From: Pseudomonas sp. JUb42
GTDB taxonomy: Bacteria > Pseudomonadota > Gammaproteobacteria > Pseudomonadales > Pseudomonadaceae
Direction: 5' to 3'
NCBI RefSeq assembly: GCF_024807945.1
Contig: NZ_JANUFD010000013.1
Coordinates: 124,001-188,000 of the forward strand
Length of the DNA: 64,000 nucleotides
A program made the position numbers and the translations under genes. Of the stretch, positions 42,378 through 54,118 are shown piece after piece (position 1 is the stretch's first letter; every line of letters begins with the position of its first letter). The notes beneath the pieces were generated by a model, which saw only the letters and a program-made list of their open reading frames with translations, made no database searches and was not told the origin of the DNA.

Positions 42378-43514
42378 ATGTCGAAGCGTGACTTTTATGA
42401 AGTGCTGGGAGTGGAGCGCGGCTCCAGTGAAGCAGACCTGAAGAAGGCTTATCGTCGTCTGGCGATGAAGCATCACCCTGACCGCAACCCGGGCGACAAA
42501 GCGTCGGAAGATCTCTTCAAAGAGGCCAACGAAGCTTACGAAGTGCTTTCCGATGCCAGCAAGCGAGCTGCCTATGACCAGTACGGTCATGCCGGTGTCG
42601 ACCCGAGCATGGGTGGCGGCGGTGGTGGATTCGGTGCCGGTGGCGCGAACTTCTCCGATATCTTCGGTGATGTGTTCAGCGATTTCTTCGGCGGTGGCCG
42701 GGGTCAGGGCGGTGGCCGTGGCGGCGCGCAGCGTGGTAGCGACCTGCGCTACACTCTGGAGCTGAATCTCGAAGAAGCGGTGCGCGGCACGACCGTGAAT
42801 ATCCGTGTGCCGACGCTAGTCAATTGCAAGCCATGTGATGGCAGCGGCGCGAAGAAAGGCTCGTCGCCAGTGACGTGCCCGACCTGCGGCGGTATCGGTC
42901 AGGTGCGCATGCAGCAGGGCTTCTTCTCGGTGCAGCAGACCTGCCCGCGTTGCCATGGCCACGGCAAGATCATTTCCGATCCGTGCGATTCGTGTAACGG
43001 TGAAGGCCGTGTCGAAGAGTACAAGACCCTGTCGGTCAAGGTGCCGCCTGGTGTCGATACCGGCGACCGCATTCGTCTGTCCGGCGAAGGCGAGGCGGGG
43101 GCCCAGGGTGGTCCTACCGGCGACCTGTATGTGGTGATCAACGTGCGCGAGCACGCGATCTTCCAGCGCGATGGCAAGCATTTGTACTGCGAAGTGCCGA
43201 TCAGCTTCACCGACGCCGCCCTGGGTGGCGAGCTGGAAGTGCCGACCCTGGATGGTCGCGTCAAGCTGAAAATCCCTGAAGGTACCCAGACCGGCAAGCA
43301 GTTCCGTCTGCGCGGCAAGGGCGTTGCCCCTGTACGCGGCGGTGGTGCGGGCGATCTGATGTGCCGTGTCGCCGTTGAAACCCCGGTCAACCTGGGTCGT
43401 CGTCAGCGCGAACTGCTCGAAGAATTCCGTACCTCCCTTGAGGGCGATAACACTCACTCCCCGAAAGCCAGTGGCTGGTTCGAGGGTGTGAAGCGTTTCT
43501 TCGGCGATTTGTAA
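42378..43514 (+). CDS. dnaJ: Chaperone Hsp40 DnaJ
   Basis: A 378-residue DnaK co-chaperone. It has a J domain (1-70) with HPD in MKHHPDRNPGDK, then a Gly/Phe-rich linker (about 75-115). A zinc domain follows with four CxxCxGxG repeats (CKPCDGSG, CPTCGGIG, CPRCHGHG, CDSCNGEG), and two beta-rich substrate domains end the protein. All features are complete. It is followed 10 bases later by dapB, so the two may be co-transcribed. Confidence 0.98.
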   Translation: MSKRDFYEVLGVERGSSEADLKKAYRRLAMKHHPDRNPGDKASEDLFKEANEAYEVLSDASKRAAYDQYGHAGVDPSMGGGGGGFGAGGANFSDIFGDVFSDFFGGGRGQGGGRGGAQRGSDLRYTLELNLEEAVRGTTVNIRVPTLVNCKPCDGSGAKKGSSPVTCPTCGGIGQVRMQQGFFSVQQTCPRCHGHGKIISDPCDSCNGEGRVEEYKTLSVKVPPGVDTGDRIRLSGEGEAGAQGGPTGDLYVVINVREHAIFQRDGKHLYCEVPISFTDAALGGELEVPTLDGRVKLKIPEGTQTGKQFRLRGKGVAPVRGGGAGDLMCRVAVETPVNLGRRQRELLEEFRTSLEGDNTHSPKASGWFEGVKRFFGDL

Positions 43515-43524
43515 GGGGCAGGCT

Positions 43525-44328
43525 ATGCGACGTATTGCTGTAATGGGCGCCGCCGGGCGCATGGGCAAGGCTTTGATCGAAGCGGTGCAGAAGGCGCCTG
43601 GTGCGGGTCTGACCGCTGCCGTGCACAAGCCGGACAGCACGCTGATCGGCGCCGATGCCGGTGAACTGGCGGGTCTGGGGCGTATTGGGGTGCAGCTGTC
43701 GGGCGACCTGGCTCATGTGGCTGACGAGTTCGACGTGCTGATCGACTTCACCCACCCGTCGGTGACCCTGAAGAACCTGGCTTTCTGCCGCAAGGCGGGC
43801 AAGGCCATGATCATCGGCACCACGGGTTTCAGTGCGGAAGAGAAGCAGCGCCTGGTTGATGCTGGCAAGGAGATTCCGATTGTCTTCGCCGCCAACTTCA
43901 GCGTCGGGGTCAACCTGTGTCTGAAGCTGCTCGACACCGCATCGCGGGTGTTGGGTGACGACGTGGATATCGAGATCAGCGAAGCGCATCATCGGCACAA
44001 GGTCGATGCGCCGTCGGGTACGGCGTTGCGCATGGGTGAGGTGGTGGCCAATGCCCTGGGTCGTGACTTGAGTGAAGTCGCGGTCTACGGCCGCGAAGGC
44101 CAGACTGGCGCGCGTGATCGTCAGACCATTGGTTTCGCTACCGTGCGGGCCGGGGATATTGTCGGTGATCACACCGTGCTGTTCGCTGCCGATGGTGAGC
44201 GTGTCGAGATCACTCACAAGGCGTCTAGCCGCATGACCTTTGCCAAGGGCGCCGTTCGCGCGGCCCTGTGGCTCGATGGTCAGGCGCCGGGTCTGTACGA
44301 CATGCAGGATGTGCTGGATCTGCGCTAG
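43525..44328 (+). CDS. dapB: 4-hydroxy-tetrahydrodipicolinate reductase
   Basis: NAD(P)H-dependent enzyme of lysine and cell-wall diaminopimelate synthesis, 267 residues. The nucleotide loop is MGAAGRMGKALIEA near the N-terminus. The catalytic region is EISEAHHRHKVDAPSGTALR with the general acid His and Lys. Size is normal, and its position between dnaJ and carA is conserved in pseudomonads. Confidence 0.97.
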   Translation: MRRIAVMGAAGRMGKALIEAVQKAPGAGLTAAVHKPDSTLIGADAGELAGLGRIGVQLSGDLAHVADEFDVLIDFTHPSVTLKNLAFCRKAGKAMIIGTTGFSAEEKQRLVDAGKEIPIVFAANFSVGVNLCLKLLDTASRVLGDDVDIEISEAHHRHKVDAPSGTALRMGEVVANALGRDLSEVAVYGREGQTGARDRQTIGFATVRAGDIVGDHTVLFAADGERVEITHKASSRMTFAKGAVRAALWLDGQAPGLYDMQDVLDLR

Positions 44329-44350
44329 GTTTTAGGTCTGGAATGAGATC

Positions 44351-44443
44351 TTGTGGGAGCCGGCTTGCTGGCGATTGCGTCGGGTCGGTCAATGATGCAA
44401 TCGCGAGCGCTGCGCACTCGATCGCCACCAAGGCGGCTCCCAC
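44351..44443. repeat. Head-to-head REP pair (BIME-like)
   Basis: TTGTGGGAGCCGGCTTGCTG at the left and the inverted unit CTCGATCGCC...GCGGCTCCCAC at the right form a pair of inverted REP units. It lies in the 337-base dapB-carA gap, which otherwise holds the carA leader hairpins. Confidence 0.82.
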
Positions 44444-44542
44444 GATTTGGCGCAAGGCCAGGAAATTAATCTCCCTGTCGCATTACCCCGCCTTTCAGAC
44501 TCTTTTCCGGTAGACCAAAACAGGCTTTTTCTGTAAGCTACA

Positions 44543-44620
44543 GCTTTAGTGTGTCCACTAAAAGCGCGCAGATGATTCTATAAGAAAGCGGGGTGACGTA
44601 TTACGTCATTCCGCTTTTTT
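44543..44620 (+). promoter_or_regulatory. carA leader: inverted repeat and terminator-like hairpin
   Basis: GCTTTAGTG-TGTC-CACTAAAAGC forms an inverted repeat (44543-44565). A long stem then follows, AAAGCGGGGTGACGTA with TTACGTCATTCCGCTTT and a run of six T (44585-44620), 45 bases before the carA start. It could terminate dapB or act as an attenuator for carAB, which responds to arginine and pyrimidines in Pseudomonas. Which of these it does is inference. Confidence 0.62.
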
Positions 44621-44665
44621 GCAACCTGCGAATGCCCTTTCAGGCTTTAACTACGGGAGGTCTTC

Positions 44666-45802
44666 TTGACTAAGCCAGCCATACTTGCCCTTGCTGATGG
44701 CAGCATTTTTCGCGGCGAAGCCATTGGAGCCGACGGTCAAACCGTTGGTGAGGTGGTGTTCAACACCGCAATGACAGGCTATCAGGAAATCCTTACCGAT
44801 CCTTCCTATGCCCAGCAAATCGTTACCCTGACTTACCCGCACATCGGCAACACCGGCACCACGCCGGAAGACGCCGAGTCCGATCGTGTCTGGTCAGCTG
44901 GCCTGGTCATTCGTGACCTGCCTCTGGTAGCCAGCAACTGGCGCAACAAGATGTCCCTCGGGGACTACTTGAAGGCAAACAAGGTTGTTGCCATCGCCGG
45001 TATCGACACCCGTCGCCTGACCCGCATCCTGCGTGAGAAAGGCGCACAGAACGGCTGCATTCTGGCCGGTGACAACATTTCCGAAGAAGCGGCCATCGCC
45101 GCAGCGCGCGGCTTCCCGGGCCTCAAGGGCATGGACCTGGCCAAGGAAGTCAGCACCAAGAAGAGCTACCAGTGGCGCTCCAGCGTCTGGAGCCTGAAAA
45201 CCGACAGCCATCCTGACATCGCCGATGCAGAGCTGCCGTACCACGTCGTCGCCTACGACTACGGCGTCAAGCTGAACATCCTGCGCATGCTGGTAGAGCG
45301 CGGCTGCCGCCTGACCGTGGTCCCGGCGCAAACGCCTGCGGCCGACGTGCTGGCCCTCAAGCCGGACGGCGTGTTCCTGTCCAACGGCCCAGGTGACCCT
45401 GAGCCGTGCGACTACGCGATCAAGGCGATTCAGGAAGTCCTGGAAACCGAGATCCCGGTGTTCGGCATCTGCCTGGGCCACCAACTGCTGGCCTTGGCCT
45501 CCGGTGCCAAGACCGTGAAAATGGGTCATGGTCACCACGGTGCCAACCACCCGGTGCAGGACCTGGACACGGGTGTCGTCATGATCACCAGCCAGAACCA
45601 CGGTTTTGCGGTGGACGAGTCCACTCTGCCGGGCAACGTGCGCGCCATTCACAAGTCGCTGTTCGACGGCACCCTGCAGGGTATCGAGCGCACCGACAAA
45701 AGCGCGTTCAGCTTCCAGGGTCACCCTGAGGCGAGCCCGGGCCCGAACGACGTTGCGCCACTGTTTGATCGCTTTATCGAAGCCATGGCCAAGCGCCGCT
45801 GA
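44666..45802 (+). CDS. carA: Carbamoyl-phosphate synthase small subunit
   Basis: Glutaminase subunit of 378 residues that supplies ammonia to CarB for arginine and pyrimidine synthesis. The class I amidotransferase part has FGICLGHQLLALASG with nucleophile Cys269, and SFQGHPEASPGP with the catalytic His and Glu. It starts with a rare TTG (TTGACTAAGCCAGCC), supported by GGGAGG five bases ahead and by the normal N-terminus TKPAILALADGSIF. It is followed 133 bases later by carB. Confidence 0.97.
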   Translation: MTKPAILALADGSIFRGEAIGADGQTVGEVVFNTAMTGYQEILTDPSYAQQIVTLTYPHIGNTGTTPEDAESDRVWSAGLVIRDLPLVASNWRNKMSLGDYLKANKVVAIAGIDTRRLTRILREKGAQNGCILAGDNISEEAAIAAARGFPGLKGMDLAKEVSTKKSYQWRSSVWSLKTDSHPDIADAELPYHVVAYDYGVKLNILRMLVERGCRLTVVPAQTPAADVLALKPDGVFLSNGPGDPEPCDYAIKAIQEVLETEIPVFGICLGHQLLALASGAKTVKMGHGHHGANHPVQDLDTGVVMITSQNHGFAVDESTLPGNVRAIHKSLFDGTLQGIERTDKSAFSFQGHPEASPGPNDVAPLFDRFIEAMAKRR

Positions 45803-45935
45803 CGGTTGCCTTGAAAATGTAGCGCGAAGATGGCCGGGCCCGAACGACACGCTGTTCGGTGCTGAACCACCCGGCCACCTCAGAAGAAAATTCAAGACGG
45901 CTTGCCGACTGACTTGCGGATTTGAGTGACAACCC

Positions 45936-49153
<3,218 letters not shown>

Positions 49154-49157
<4 letters not shown>

Positions 49158-49630
49158 TCAAATACCCAATGACCGTCCAGGGCGCCAAAGCCCTGGAAGA
49201 AGAACACACTCACCTGACCAAGGTCGTGCGTCCCAAGCTCAGTTCCGATATCGGTACTGCGCGGGAGCTGGGCGACCTCAAGGAAAACGCTGAATACCAT
49301 GCTGCCCGCGAGCAGCAGGGTATGGTCGAGGCGCGGATTCGTGACATCGAAGGTCGCATGCAGAACGCTGTGATCATCGACGTGACGACCATCCCTCACA
49401 CCGGCAAGGTGATCTTCGGTACGACTGTAGAAATCGCCAACGTCGAAACCGACGAAAGCGTGACCTACCAGATCGTTGGTGAAGACGAGGCTGATATCAA
49501 GCTCGGCAAGATCTCGGTAGGTTCGCCTATCGCCCGTGCCCTCATCGCCAAGGAAGAAGGTGATGTGGTCGTCGTCAAGACACCGAGCGGTGTGATCGAG
49601 TACGAGATTGTCCAAGTCCGCCACATTTGA
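49154..49630 (+). CDS. greA: Transcription elongation factor GreA
   Basis: A 158-residue factor that stimulates RNA polymerase to cleave backtracked transcripts. The N-terminal coiled coil has MTVQGAKALEEEHTHL, RELGDLKENAEYHAAREQQG with the acidic tip residues, and the C-terminal FKBP-like domain ends EYEIVQVRHI. It is coupled to carB through ATGA, a conserved arrangement in Pseudomonas. Confidence 0.97.
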
Positions 49631-50051
49631 CCTTGGCCGCCCGTTTCCAGCGGGCGCCATTATCTGGCAACTCACCCAGACACTTTGGGTGGGTGGCCTG
49701 GTCTTGCTGCATCTGGCGACTTTGGCGGTAATGGATCAGACAGGCCTGGCGCCGTTGTTGATCGACGAGTTCGCCAATCTGTCCGGTGGTCTGCTGGTGG
49801 GGTTTGCCGCTGCTTGTGTGCTGTTGCAGATTGCCGTGCTGATCAAGGTCGAACGGTTGGCGAGCCTGTGGCGTGATCTGCGTGGCCAGCTATTGTCTAT
49901 CGCATTGCTGGCTGCTGCGGGTTATTACACGCTCAAACACTGGCTGCCGGATGCTGTGCACTGGCAGTTATTGAGTTATCTGGTATTGGGGCTGGCTGGT
50001 TTGTTGCTGGTCGTGCAGCCGATACCGGGAAGGAATGGCAGGGCGCGCTGA
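49608..50051 (+). CDS. Small inner-membrane protein (DUF4149-like), conserved next to greA
   Basis: A 147-residue membrane protein with about four predicted spans (WVGGLVLLHLATLAV, GFAAACVLLQIAVLI, LLSIALLAAAGYYTL, LLSYLVLGLAGLLLVV). The start is uncertain: a TTG at 49608 (MSKSATFDLGRPFPAG) overlaps the end of greA by 23 bases and keeps the hydrophilic N-terminus. It resembles the small hypothetical membrane proteins that follow greA in pseudomonads. Function is unknown. Confidence 0.72.
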   Translation: MSKSATFDLGRPFPAGAIIWQLTQTLWVGGLVLLHLATLAVMDQTGLAPLLIDEFANLSGGLLVGFAAACVLLQIAVLIKVERLASLWRDLRGQLLSIALLAAAGYYTLKHWLPDAVHWQLLSYLVLGLAGLLLVVQPIPGRNGRAR

Positions 50052-50075
50052 AGGCGGCCCTGTTCTTCACGTATA

Positions 50076-50384
50076 TCAGTTGGCGCGGTGAACGTTGGAC
50101 AGTTGCTTGTTGACCTTGGGGTTCTTGCGATAGATCAACGCCATCTTGCCGATGACTTGCACCAGATCCGCCTTGCCTGTCTTGCACAGCTCGGCGATGG
50201 TCGCCAAGCGGCTTTCGCGATCGAGGATGTTGAGCTTGATCTTGATCAGCTCGTGATCGCCCAGTGCGCGTTCAAGTTCGGCCAAAACACCTTCAGTCAA
50301 GCCATTGTCCGCCACGATCAATACCGGTTTCAGATGGTGACCAATGGATTTGTACTGTTTCTTCTGCTCCGGAGTGAGCGGCAT
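50076..50384 (-). CDS. yhbY: CRS1/YhbY-family RNA-binding protein
   Basis: A 102-residue CRM-domain protein (MPLTPEQKKQYKSIGHHLKP, then VADNGLTEGVLAELERALGD, GKADLVQVIGKMALIYRK). YhbY binds pre-50S ribosomal particles in E. coli. It is divergent from rlmE, a conserved pairing in gammaproteobacteria. Confidence 0.94.
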   Translation of the reverse strand: MPLTPEQKKQYKSIGHHLKPVLIVADNGLTEGVLAELERALGDHELIKIKLNILDRESRLATIAELCKTGKADLVQVIGKMALIYRKNPKVNKQLSNVHRAN

Positions 50385-50487
50385 AATCTGACCTCTGTGT
50401 CTGATCTTGTAAAAACGGCGGCCAGTTTACCCGAGCGAGTCCGGGGCCGCCCAAGTTAATCACGACTCGTTATTTTCGAGGTGCCCT

Positions 50488-51138
50488 ATGGCCCGATCCA
50501 AGACAAGCCATAACTGGCTCAAAGAACACTTTGACGACCCGTACGTCAAAATGGCGCAAAAAGACGGGTATCGCTCCCGCGCCAGCTACAAGCTGCTGGA
50601 GATCCAGGAAAAGGACAAAATCATCCGTCCCGGCATGACCGTGATCGATCTCGGCGCCGCGCCGGGTGGCTGGTCCCAGGTGACCAGTCGTCTGATTGGC
50701 GGTCAGGGTCGGCTGATTGCGTCCGATATCCTGGATATGGACAGTATCCCTGACGTGACCTTCATCAAGGGCGATTTCACCGAGGACGCCGTGCTTGCAC
50801 AAATCCTCGACGCGGTCGGTAATACACAGGTAGACCTTGTGATTTCCGATATGGCCCCCAATATGAGTGGATTGAGCGCTGTGGATATGCCACGCGCAAT
50901 GTTCCTGTGTGAATTGGCACTGGATCTCGCAGGCCGCGTTCTGCGCCCAGGTGGTGATTTTCTGATCAAGGTCTTCCAGGGTGAAGGCTTTGATGTCTAT
51001 CACAAGGACATTCGCAAGCTGTTCGACAAGGTTCAGATGCGCAAGCCGTTGTCTTCGCGCGATCGCTCGCGGGAGCAGTATTTGCTGGCCCGTGGCTTCC
51101 GTGGGGTAGAGGGTTCGGAGAGTATCGAGCGTTTTTGA
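50488..51138 (+). CDS. rlmE: 23S rRNA 2'-O-methyltransferase RlmE (FtsJ)
   Basis: A 216-residue SAM-dependent enzyme that methylates U2552 in the 50S A-loop. The SAM motif is VIDLGAAPGGWSQV. The catalytic K-D-K-E residues lie in the usual places (SRASYKLLEI, VISDMAPNMSG, FLIKVFQGEG). It is followed 185 bases later by ftsH, the heat-shock partner gene in many bacteria. Confidence 0.97.
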   Translation: MARSKTSHNWLKEHFDDPYVKMAQKDGYRSRASYKLLEIQEKDKIIRPGMTVIDLGAAPGGWSQVTSRLIGGQGRLIASDILDMDSIPDVTFIKGDFTEDAVLAQILDAVGNTQVDLVISDMAPNMSGLSAVDMPRAMFLCELALDLAGRVLRPGGDFLIKVFQGEGFDVYHKDIRKLFDKVQMRKPLSSRDRSREQYLLARGFRGVEGSESIERF

Positions 51139-51323
51139 AGCAGGGTGATAGGTATAATCTAATAGCCCTTTGGATAGCACTTGTACGAGCATCTTGCGGT
51201 CAAATGTTTCACAAAGGGTTACAGACGGTGCCTGCCACATCTGTGGGTTCTGTAGTAAGTTAGGCCGGTGAATATCATGCGAGGCACGCTTGCTGCGTGG
51301 AGCTTGCTTCAGAGGGTAGCTAA

Positions 51324-53243
51324 TTGAACGACATGGCAAAGAACTTGATCCTGTGGTTGATCATCGCGGCAGTCCTCGTGACGGTGATGAACAACTTCTC
51401 CAGCCCTAACGAGCCGCAGACCCTCAACTATTCCGAATTCATCCAGCAGGTCAAGGATGGCAAGGTCGAGAAAGTTGCCGTGGACGGCTACGTCATCACG
51501 GGCAAGCGTAACGACGGCGACACCTTCAAGACCATCCGTCCGGCAATCCAGGACAACGGTCTGATCGGTGACCTGGTCGATAACAACGTGGTGATCGAAG
51601 GCAAGCAACCAGAGCAGCAAAGTATCTGGACGCAACTGCTGGTCGCCAGTTTTCCGATTCTGGTGATCATCGCCGTGTTCATGTTCTTCATGCGCCAGAT
51701 GCAAGGTGGTGCGGGAGGCAAGGGCGGGCCGATGAGCTTTGGCAAGAGCAAGGCGCGCCTGCTCTCCGAGGATCAGGTCAAGACCACACTGGCTGACGTT
51801 GCCGGTTGCGACGAAGCCAAGGAAGAAGTCGGCGAACTGGTCGAATTCCTCCGTGATCCGGGCAAATTCCAGCGTCTGGGCGGTCGCATTCCCCGCGGCG
51901 TGCTGATGGTTGGCCCTCCGGGTACCGGTAAGACCCTGATCGCCAAGGCGATCGCTGGTGAAGCCAAGGTGCCGTTCTTCACCATCTCCGGTTCCGACTT
52001 CGTCGAGATGTTCGTGGGTGTTGGTGCAAGTCGCGTCCGTGACATGTTCGAACAAGCCAAGAAGCACGCTCCGTGCATCATCTTCATCGACGAAATCGAT
52101 GCCGTCGGTCGCCATCGCGGCAACGGCATGGGTGGCGGTCATGATGAGCGCGAACAGACTCTCAACCAGTTGCTGGTAGAGATGGACGGCTTCGAGATGA
52201 ATGACGGCATCATCGTCATCGCTGCAACCAACCGCCCGGACGTCCTCGACCCTGCGCTGCTGCGCCCGGGCCGTTTCGACCGTCAGGTGGTTGTTGGTCT
52301 GCCGGATATCCGTGGCCGTGAGCAGATTCTCAAGGTCCACATGCGCAAAGTGCCTATGGGCGAAGACGTCAACCCGGGTGTTATCGCCCGTGGTACGCCG
52401 GGCTTCTCCGGTGCCGACCTAGCCAACCTGGTCAACGAGGCATCGCTGTTCGCCGCTCGTTCCGGCAAGCGCATTGTTGAAATGAAGGAATTTGAGCTCG
52501 CTAAAGACAAGATCATGATGGGCGCCGAGCGCAAATCCATGGTCATGTCCGATAAAGAGAAGCGCAACACCGCATATCACGAAGCAGGCCATGCCATCGT
52601 GGGTCGTGTCGTGCCTGAGCATGATCCGGTCTACAAGGTATCGATCATCCCGCGCGGTCGTGCCCTGGGCGTGACCATGTTCCTGCCGGAAGAAGATCGT
52701 TACAGCCTGTCCAAGCGTGCGCTGATCAGCCAGATCTGTTCGCTGTATGGCGGGCGTATCGCCGAAGAGATGACCCTGGGCTTCGACGGTGTTACCACTG
52801 GCGCCTCCAACGACATCATGCGTGCCAGCCAGATTGCACGGAACATGGTGACCAAGTGGGGGCTGTCGGAAAAACTCGGCCCGCTGATGTATGCCGAAGA
52901 TGAAGACTCGGGCTTCCTCGGTCGTGGCGGCAGCCAGAACTCCAGCTTCTCCGGTGAAACAGCCAAACTGATCGACTCGGAAGTGCGCCTGATCATCGAT
53001 CAGTGCTACGGCACCGCCAAGCAGATCCTGACGGACAGCCGCGACAAGCTCGATGCCATGGCTGATGCCCTGATGAAGTACGAAACCATTGATGCCGATC
53101 AAATCGACGACATCATGGCTGGCCGCCCGCCACGTGAGCCACGTGACTGGGAAGGCGGTGGTTCGGGCACTTCCGGTACACCGCTGCCACCAGTGGATCC
53201 GCGCCCTGAAACGCCAATCGGTGGCCCTGCCGCTGAACATTAA
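51324..53243 (+). CDS. ftsH: Membrane ATP-dependent zinc metalloprotease FtsH
   Basis: An AAA+ protease of 639 residues anchored by two N-terminal spans (about 5-25 and 100-122), degrading LpxC, sigma-32 and misassembled membrane proteins. Walker A GPPGTGKT is at 197-204, the AAA second region of homology is RPGRFDRQVV, and the zinc site HEAGH is at 419-423. The C-terminal tail is Gly/Pro-rich. It starts with TTG at 51324, with GAGGG eight bases ahead; an ATG at 51333 is the alternative. folP follows nine bases later. Confidence 0.97.
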   Translation: MNDMAKNLILWLIIAAVLVTVMNNFSSPNEPQTLNYSEFIQQVKDGKVEKVAVDGYVITGKRNDGDTFKTIRPAIQDNGLIGDLVDNNVVIEGKQPEQQSIWTQLLVASFPILVIIAVFMFFMRQMQGGAGGKGGPMSFGKSKARLLSEDQVKTTLADVAGCDEAKEEVGELVEFLRDPGKFQRLGGRIPRGVLMVGPPGTGKTLIAKAIAGEAKVPFFTISGSDFVEMFVGVGASRVRDMFEQAKKHAPCIIFIDEIDAVGRHRGNGMGGGHDEREQTLNQLLVEMDGFEMNDGIIVIAATNRPDVLDPALLRPGRFDRQVVVGLPDIRGREQILKVHMRKVPMGEDVNPGVIARGTPGFSGADLANLVNEASLFAARSGKRIVEMKEFELAKDKIMMGAERKSMVMSDKEKRNTAYHEAGHAIVGRVVPEHDPVYKVSIIPRGRALGVTMFLPEEDRYSLSKRALISQICSLYGGRIAEEMTLGFDGVTTGASNDIMRASQIARNMVTKWGLSEKLGPLMYAEDEDSGFLGRGGSQNSSFSGETAKLIDSEVRLIIDQCYGTAKQILTDSRDKLDAMADALMKYETIDADQIDDIMAGRPPREPRDWEGGGSGTSGTPLPPVDPRPETPIGGPAAEH

Positions 53244-53251
53244 GGTCTGAC

Positions 53252-54103
53252 ATGACTTCAGTGTTTCACCCAACCCGGTTGCCTTGCGGCAACCGGGTTC
53301 TTGATTTGTCCCGCACCCACGTGATGGGCATCCTCAACGCCACGCCTGACTCCTTTTCCGATGGTGGTCGCTTCAACCAGCTTGATGGGGCTCTGCGCCA
53401 CGCCGAGGCCATGGTTGCTGCGGGCGCCACGCTGATCGATGTTGGCGGTGAGTCGACTCGCCCGGGCGCTCGTGTCGTATCGCCACTGGAAGAGCTGGAG
53501 CGGGTGGCGCCAGTGGTCGAGGCGTTGAATCGCGAGCTGGATGTAATTATCTCTGTCGATACTTCCACGCCAGCGGTGATTCGCGAGTCGGCGCGCCTGG
53601 GAGCGGGCTTGATCAACGACGTGCGCTCCCTGCGCCGCGATGGCGCCCTTGATGCGGCTGCCGCCACCGGTCTGCCGGTGTGCCTGATGCATATGCTCGG
53701 TGAGCCGGGGAATATGCAGGATGATCCGCACTACCAGGATCTGCTCGGTGAGGTCAGTGCCTTTCTCGTCGAGCGCATGGATGCCTGTGCGGCGGTGGGA
53801 ATACCTGCCGAGCGCATTATCCTCGATCCCGGCTTTGGCTTTGCCAAGAGCCTGGATCACAACCTGAGCCTGTTCAAGCATATGGAGGCCCTCAATGCAT
53901 TGGGTCGTCCTCTGCTGGTCGGTGTCTCGCGCAAAAGCATGATCGGTGGGGTTCTGGGGCGAGCAGTCGGTGAACGTCTGTACGGTGGCCTGGCCCTCGC
54001 TGCATTGGCGATGGTCAAGGGTGCGCGGATCCTGCGCGTGCATGATGTCGCCGAAACGATTGACGTTGTGCGGATGATTGCCGCTGTCGAGTCAGCTGAA
54101 TAG
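53252..54103 (+). CDS. folP: Dihydropteroate synthase
   Basis: The TIM-barrel enzyme of folate synthesis, 283 residues, joins p-aminobenzoate to the pterin pyrophosphate and is the target of sulfonamides. Signatures are MGILNATPDSFSDGG and LIDVGGESTRPGA, then IISVDTSTPAV and ILDPGFGFAKS. It lies between ftsH and glmM as in many gammaproteobacteria and is likely to be co-transcribed with them. Confidence 0.97.
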   Translation: MTSVFHPTRLPCGNRVLDLSRTHVMGILNATPDSFSDGGRFNQLDGALRHAEAMVAAGATLIDVGGESTRPGARVVSPLEELERVAPVVEALNRELDVIISVDTSTPAVIRESARLGAGLINDVRSLRRDGALDAAAATGLPVCLMHMLGEPGNMQDDPHYQDLLGEVSAFLVERMDACAAVGIPAERIILDPGFGFAKSLDHNLSLFKHMEALNALGRPLLVGVSRKSMIGGVLGRAVGERLYGGLALAALAMVKGARILRVHDVAETIDVVRMIAAVESAE

Positions 54104-54118
54104 AAAGATGGAGCATCC

